Part shown: positions 32,287 to 36,070 of the stretch, piece after piece
How positions within the stretch are numbered: the stretch's first letter is position 1
Layout: each line of letters starts with the position of its first letter
Assembly (NCBI RefSeq): GCF_010095445.2
Contig: NZ_WFGV02000058.1
Span: forward strand, 1-36,070
Length of the DNA: 36,070 nucleotides
DNA from: Pseudomonas sp. TNT3
GTDB lineage: Bacteria > Pseudomonadota > Gammaproteobacteria > Pseudomonadales > Pseudomonadaceae
Reading direction: 5' to 3'
The notes under the pieces: generated by a model
What the model was told of the DNA's origin: nothing
What the model saw: the letters and a program-made list of their open reading frames with translations, nothing else
Database searches by the model: none
Program-made: the position numbers and the translations under genes

Positions 32287-33717
32287 CTAGCTGCTAACCG
32301 GTACGATTTCCGGCAGGCCCTTGATCCGCCGCCAGATGGTGCGACTGATGAACGCCAGAATCAGAATCGCCAGGCTGACGACACCCAATGCCAGCGGCAT
32401 GCGTTGATCGGGTATGAAGGCCATGCCGGTTACGATGCCGAGCATGCCGAAGATCGCGACGTAGGTCAGGTAGGGATAGCACCACATCCGCACCTTGAGT
32501 TTCTCCGGCGCCTCGCGTTCCAGCTTCGCCCGCAAGCGCAGTTGAGACAGGGCGATCAGCACATAGACGAAGATCGCCACGGTGCCATAGGAGTTGACCA
32601 GGAAGGCGAAGATGGTGTCCGGCGATATGTACGACATGACCACCGACAGATAGCCGAACAGCGTGCCGAAGAAGATCGCCCGGCGCGGTACGCCGCTCTT
32701 GGACAACTTGGCCAGGCTGCGCGGTGCGTCGCCGCGTTTGGTCAGTGCGAACAGCATGCGCGAAGACGCATAAATGCCCGAATTGAGACAGGACAGCACG
32801 GCCGTGAGCACGATGGCGTTCATCACGTGCGCGGCCCAGTCGAAGCCCATGGCTGCCAGCGCGCTGGAATACGGCGTGAGCATGGCGGGCGAATCCCAAG
32901 GGACCAGGGTGACCACCAGCAGGATCGAGCCGACGTAGAAGAACAGGACGCGAGTGATCACCGAGTTGGTGGCCCGCGCCACCGAGCGGACCGGGTCGGA
33001 CGATTCGGCGGCCGCCACGGTGACGATCTCCGCGCCAAAATAAAACCCGGTCGCAGCCACCGCGCCAGTCAGCACCGGGCCGATGCCGTTCGGCATGAAG
33101 CCACCGTGACTGAGCATCGAAGTCAACCCGTGATGGGTTTCAGTCGGCCACATGCCTAACAGGTACAACCCGCCCAGAAGCAGGAACACCATGATGGCCG
33201 CCACCTTGATCGAGGAAAACCAGAACTCGAACTCGCCGAACGAGGCGACCGAGCACAGGTTGGTGAGGGTCAGAATGATCATCAACGTGAGGCTGATGCC
33301 CCAGGCCGGTACGTCCGGCAACCAGAACTGAATGAGCGAAGCGCCAGCTACAGCTTCCACTGCAACAACGATCACCCAGAAGTACCAGTACATCCAGCCG
33401 GTGAGGAAGCCGGCGAGTTGGCTCGTCTGTTTGTGATCCGCCCAGGCCATGCGCGCATATTCGTAGAAGGATCCGACGGTCGGCAGGGCGCAGGCCATCT
33501 CGCCAAGCATGCGCATGATCAGGATGACCAGTACGCCAGTGACCAGAAAGGACACCAGGGCTGCGGGCCCCGCAGACTGGATGACGACACCGCTGCCGAC
33601 GAACAGGCCGGCACCGATGACACCACCCAGGGCGATCATGGCCATGTGACGTTGCTTGAGTCCCGATTGCAGGCCGCCGTTGGCGCTCTCCGATCGGGTT
33701 TGTTGAGGTACGGACAT
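32287..33717 (-). CDS. APC-family amino-acid permease (GabP/AnsP/AroP-type)
   Basis: 476 residues, about 12 membrane segments. The AAT-family start (LKQRHMAMIALGGVIGAGLFVGSG), MLGEMACALPTVGSFYEYA and ALTKRGDAPR in the middle are typical of AnsP/GabP/AroP permeases. I choose the ATG at 33717 over the one at 33777; it gives the family's N-terminus and has GGTGAG upstream. H+-coupled import of an amino acid; GABA-permease-like by feel, but the substrate cannot be set. It is monocistronic, with its own terminator. Confidence 0.88.
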   Translation of the reverse strand: MSVPQQTRSESANGGLQSGLKQRHMAMIALGGVIGAGLFVGSGVVIQSAGPAALVSFLVTGVLVILIMRMLGEMACALPTVGSFYEYARMAWADHKQTSQLAGFLTGWMYWYFWVIVVAVEAVAGASLIQFWLPDVPAWGISLTLMIILTLTNLCSVASFGEFEFWFSSIKVAAIMVFLLLGGLYLLGMWPTETHHGLTSMLSHGGFMPNGIGPVLTGAVAATGFYFGAEIVTVAAAESSDPVRSVARATNSVITRVLFFYVGSILLVVTLVPWDSPAMLTPYSSALAAMGFDWAAHVMNAIVLTAVLSCLNSGIYASSRMLFALTKRGDAPRSLAKLSKSGVPRRAIFFGTLFGYLSVVMSYISPDTIFAFLVNSYGTVAIFVYVLIALSQLRLRAKLEREAPEKLKVRMWCYPYLTYVAIFGMLGIVTGMAFIPDQRMPLALGVVSLAILILAFISRTIWRRIKGLPEIVPVSS

Positions 33718-33879
33718 GCTGCTCACCCCATTCGTTTTTATTTTAGGTTGAAAGTCAGTACAGAAGCAGCCGGTCATCGCCGTTATGGTCGGGGGCGAAA
33801 CAGGCTGCCTACGCAGTGTCTTCCGGGAGGGCAGAACTTTTTAGGGCCAATTGCGGCACGCTGCTGGAGCCACGTTTGC

Positions 33880-34059
33880 TCACGTATTATTTTTTTTGAA
33901 CAGCATCAGGAGCAGCGCGGTTGCGGCTAGCAATGCGCCCATGAGGAACGTGCTGTTTGATCCGGTAGTCTGCCATAGCCAACCGGCGAGTACGCTGGCG
34001 ATCAGCGTGCAGACACCACTGATCCGATTGAAACGACCGAAGGCAGTGCCGCGCGCTTC
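33880..34059 (-). pseudogene. C-terminal remnant of an MFS transporter
   Basis: About 60 codons ending at the TAA at 33880 read EARGTAFGRFN, SGVCTLIASVLAGWLW and STFLMGALLAATALLLMLF. This is the pattern of helices 11-12 of drug- or sugar-type MFS proteins (RGTAFGxFN, then SxxAGxLW). The frame upstream of about 34059 loses this resemblance, and no start or preceding helices exist. The rest of the gene is gone. Confidence 0.7.
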
Positions 34060-34143
34060 TCCATTTCCGGGCTCGCCTGAACAGGCGACGGGACGGGTGA
34101 TGATGACTGCCAATGAAAACCTCAGCCAGCTCACCTCTGGACA

Positions 34144-34527
34144 TCATCGATTTCTGGAAATCACGCTGCTCATGTATTGATTCAAATCGCGAAAATCTTT
34201 CACCTGCCATGCGAACGGCGCCAGCTTGACGCCATTCTCGCGCAAGGTTCTTGGGATCAAGTCGCCGTTTGGGCGAAGAATTATTGATGACACGATCACG
34301 CCTGGATAATCACTCAGGCGTTTTTTGAAGGCGGTTGTCGTCAGATCAGGCGTGGGAGGATTGCTCTTGTTAGCCAAGGGACCTGTTCCCTTGATATCTG
34401 CTCCGTGGCACATGGCACAGCGCTGCACATAGAGGTTTTTTCCGTTGACGTTATCCGCGAAAGACAGGGCTGTCTGGATGAGCGTTAAAACGGTCAGCGA
34501 AGCGATGAATACGGTTTTTTTTCTCAT
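34144..34527 (-). CDS. Small periplasmic cytochrome c
   Basis: 127 residues with a Sec signal peptide (about 1-24, ending SFADN) and one haem site, CAMCH (38-42). A later Leu/Met-poor region makes the axial ligand unclear. It looks like a class I electron carrier of the type that accompanies periplasmic dehydrogenases. It stands between the MFS and IclR remnants on the same strand, so it may be the surviving gene of a broken catabolic cluster. Ribosome site weak. Intact by length, but possibly without partner. Confidence 0.75.
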   Translation of the reverse strand: MRKKTVFIASLTVLTLIQTALSFADNVNGKNLYVQRCAMCHGADIKGTGPLANKSNPPTPDLTTTAFKKRLSDYPGVIVSSIILRPNGDLIPRTLRENGVKLAPFAWQVKDFRDLNQYMSSVISRNR

Positions 34528-34560
34528 TGTCCATGTGCCTGAGTACCCAAGAACCCGCCC

Positions 34561-34602
34561 GACTCTGGCCAGGCAATCCGTGCCTGGTAAAGAGCCAGAG
34601 TC
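34561..34602. repeat. Nested inverted repeat between cytochrome gene and IclR remnant
   Basis: Outer arms GACTCTGGC (34561-34569) and GCCAGAGTC (34594-34602); inner arms CCAGGCA (34569-34575) and TGCCTGG (34581-34587). Together they can form a double hairpin 34 bp before the cytochrome start. It may be a terminator of the former upstream gene or an operator. Confidence 0.5.
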
Positions 34603-34689
34603 AGGTGAGTGGTGAGATCCTAGCAGATTGGATCCAAACCGGCATTGAGACTTTTTCTCTCCCTCCGGGCGCTTTCAGCGTTGGCAACA

Positions 34690-34908
34690 TCAGCCCAGTT
34701 GAATCTGGATCTTTTCCACGACCTCCTGCATCGCCGGCAAGTAGCGACGCGCGGCTTCCTCGATGGGCATCGCCTTGGCGATGTACACCAGATTCAGGCA
34801 GCCCATGACCTGCTCCGCATGCATAACGGGAATCGCAATGGCGGCAATTTTGCGTTCCTCGCCCCAATGGGAATTATTTTCGCCATGCCCTTTGCTGAGC
34901 GTGTTCCA
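34690..34908 (-). pseudogene. C-terminal remnant of an IclR-family regulator
   Basis: About 72 codons up to the stop at 34690 read GENNSHWGEERKIAAIAIPV, MGCLNLVYIAKAMPIEEAA and RRYLPAMQEVVEKIQ, the end of the effector domain of MhpR/PcaR-like IclR regulators. The HTH and most of the effector domain are missing. Resemblance stops at about 34908, a few bases short of the stop codon of the next gene (34920), which marks a recombination junction. Non-functional. Confidence 0.75.
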
Positions 34909-34919
34909 CAGCGAAGGCT

Positions 34920-35762
34920 TCAGGACGCGGCGGGAACCGTCACGAGGAAAGGCACGGTACGAATCTTGTCGCCGCCCTTGAATTGAATCCACAAGGCATA
35001 AGGCCCCGCATGCGCTGGTTTGGCATGCAGTATCAACTGCGCCGACACCGCGCCTGAATCGCCATGGCCGCCGTGGACTGACTGCCCCGGCATCGGCGCC
35101 GCCATGGCATGCGCATGCACATAGTCCAGCTCATCGGTACTGACGAATACCGCATGGGCCGCTACTCCCAGGTAGGTGTCCAGGTCCTGGGCAGGTTTGC
35201 CATCCTTGAGTACGGTCAGCGACATCATGCTTTCGGTGCCGGCGCGCAGGGCCGAGGTATCCAACTTGACCGTATAGGGGCCATCGCTACCTTGCACCGG
35301 TTTGGCCGGCGCCTGGGCAGCGGGGTCGGTATCGTCCTGCACAGGCACCTCGAAGCGCACCACCTGCTGGCCGAGCCCGCTCGGCACGGCATCGGCATAG
35401 ACGTAATAGGTGCCCGACCGGGGAAACTTCATCGCGACCCTGAAACGGCCGTCGGCACCCAGCTTGGCCGCGTGCTCATGGATGAAGCTGGAGAAGTCGC
35501 TGGCGGTCGCCAGCACATGGAGTCGCTGGGTCAGTTCTTCGTCAAACTGCAGGATCGGTTGCCCGGTGGCCTTGTCGGTAAAAGCGATCGACAACTCCCG
35601 TGTCAAAGGGCCGGTCTCTTTGACGCTCAACGCCCCCACGACCTTTTCGCTCTCGCCGGGCAGTGCGAACGAGCCCTTCGTACTTTCCTGCGCCGCCACT
35701 GACGGCATTGTTGCCGCGCCTGGCACCGCCAGGCCAACGGTCAGAACCTTTTTGTTATCCAT
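34920..35762 (-). CDS. Periplasmic protein of a metal-efflux operon (function unknown)
   Basis: 280 residues with a Sec-type signal (about 1-24, ending VAAQE). Two beta-rich halves follow, each of Ig-like or YtkA-like appearance: about 45-140 (SSFIHEHAAKLGADGRFRV) and about 165-278 (DLDTYLGVAAHAVFVS, DELDYVHAHAM). The histidine-rich stretch VHAHAMAAPMPGQSVHGGHG suggests metal binding, perhaps copper. It follows the outer-membrane factor gene by 108 bp on the same strand, as the last gene of a probable RND metal-efflux operon. I do not know a named homologue. Confidence 0.78.
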   Translation of the reverse strand: MDNKKVLTVGLAVPGAATMPSVAAQESTKGSFALPGESEKVVGALSVKETGPLTRELSIAFTDKATGQPILQFDEELTQRLHVLATASDFSSFIHEHAAKLGADGRFRVAMKFPRSGTYYVYADAVPSGLGQQVVRFEVPVQDDTDPAAQAPAKPVQGSDGPYTVKLDTSALRAGTESMMSLTVLKDGKPAQDLDTYLGVAAHAVFVSTDELDYVHAHAMAAPMPGQSVHGGHGDSGAVSAQLILHAKPAHAGPYALWIQFKGGDKIRTVPFLVTVPAAS

Positions 35763-35870
35763 ATGGGTTTACTCCTCATTCGATAAATGGTGGCTTGCGA
35801 CAGGAAATCCGCCGCACAGCCGTCCTTCGCCGAACACCGCAAGCACTGCGCTTGCGTAAAACAACAGTGT

Positions 35871-36070
35871 CTAACGCAGCGCGGCGGCACCGCTGCACAC
35901 CTGCCCCGCCTGCTCGCAGATTTGCCAGCCACCACCCAGTGCCTTGTAGATGCCGACCACCGCCAAGCGCTGCTCCGTGCGTGCGACGGTCAGTGCGCGG
36001 CGGCTGGTGAAGTCCGCTCGCTCGGCTTCCAGCACGTCCAGGTACATCCCCTCACCTTCCGTGAAGCGGG
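35871..36070 (-). CDS. RND efflux outer-membrane factor (OprM/CusC/NodT family), C-terminal part
   Basis: The last 65 codons of a gene whose start lies beyond the right edge. The text EGEGMYLDVLEAERADFTSRR and then TVARTEQRLAVVGIYKALGG is the conserved C-terminal helix pair of outer-membrane channel proteins of tripartite pumps (usually FxxGxxxxLxVLdAeR and LVxLYKALGGGW). It ends with a cysteine-containing tail. With the His-rich periplasmic protein downstream, a metal-exporting RND pump is likely (inference). Confidence 0.85.
   Translation of the reverse strand, partial: RFTEGEGMYLDVLEAERADFTSRRALTVARTEQRLAVVGIYKALGGGWQICEQAGQVCSGAAALR

Overview
The window looks like a chromosomal segment of a Pseudomonas of the fluorescens type. 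I base this on the high GC content, on MHS-family transporters and LysR regulators in typical Pseudomonas neighbourhoods, and above all on intergenic REP/BIME repeats of the 'GTAGGAGCTGCCGCAGGCTGCG' and 'TGTGGCGAGGGGATTTATCCCC' kinds common in that group. I saw no tRNA, rRNA, CRISPR, intact insertion sequence or phage gene.

Layout. (1) 1-3981: a LysR regulator (cut by the window edge) divergent from an SDR dehydrogenase, an AroE-like shikimate/quinate dehydrogenase and a ShiA-like MHS transporter; probably uptake and oxidation of a quinate/shikimate-like polyol. (2) 4095-6108: a two-gene Trk/Ktr potassium system with overlapping genes and a TTG start. (3) 6653-18108: the core of the window, a sulfonate dissimilation block. 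Taurine:pyruvate aminotransferase (tpa) makes sulfoacetaldehyde, Xsc turns it into acetyl phosphate plus sulfite, and Pta makes acetyl-CoA. Sulfite is oxidised by a SorA/SorB-type sulfite dehydrogenase or exported by TauE/SafE- and YeiH-type membrane proteins. A MocR-type regulator (TauR) sits between xsc and tpa. A small DUF6506-like protein of unknown role lies in the xsc-pta operon. (4) 18109-23497: an IclR regulator divergent from a GMC flavoprotein dehydrogenase, an MHS transporter and a class V aminotransferase. The first three match the known isethionate-oxidation gene set (iseR-iseJ-iseU), which would feed a second substrate into Xsc.

(5) 23568-28619: a LysR regulator divergent from a tightly packed operon of a GltS-like Na+ symporter, a YtcJ-like metal-dependent amidohydrolase and a CobW/COG0523 GTPase. 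I know of no described pathway with this set. (6) 28681-31877: a ribbon-helix-helix-like small protein and a CobS/CobT-like AAA-VWA pair without CobN or other B12 genes nearby. (7) 32287-33717: an APC-family amino-acid permease with a clear terminator. (8) 33880-34908: a decayed zone with the C-terminal remnants of an MFS transporter and of an IclR regulator flanking a small cytochrome c gene. (9) 34920-36070: the distal end of a probable metal RND-efflux operon (outer-membrane factor, then a periplasmic protein), which abuts the IclR remnant with almost no gap.

Regulatory structure includes direct repeats resembling TauR/MocR operators upstream of both xsc and tpa, a perfect hairpin between xsc and pta, a cluster of GTGATCAC motifs in the quinate/shikimate-like divergent promoter, and a 160-bp tandemly duplicated BIME between the DUF6506 gene and yeiH.
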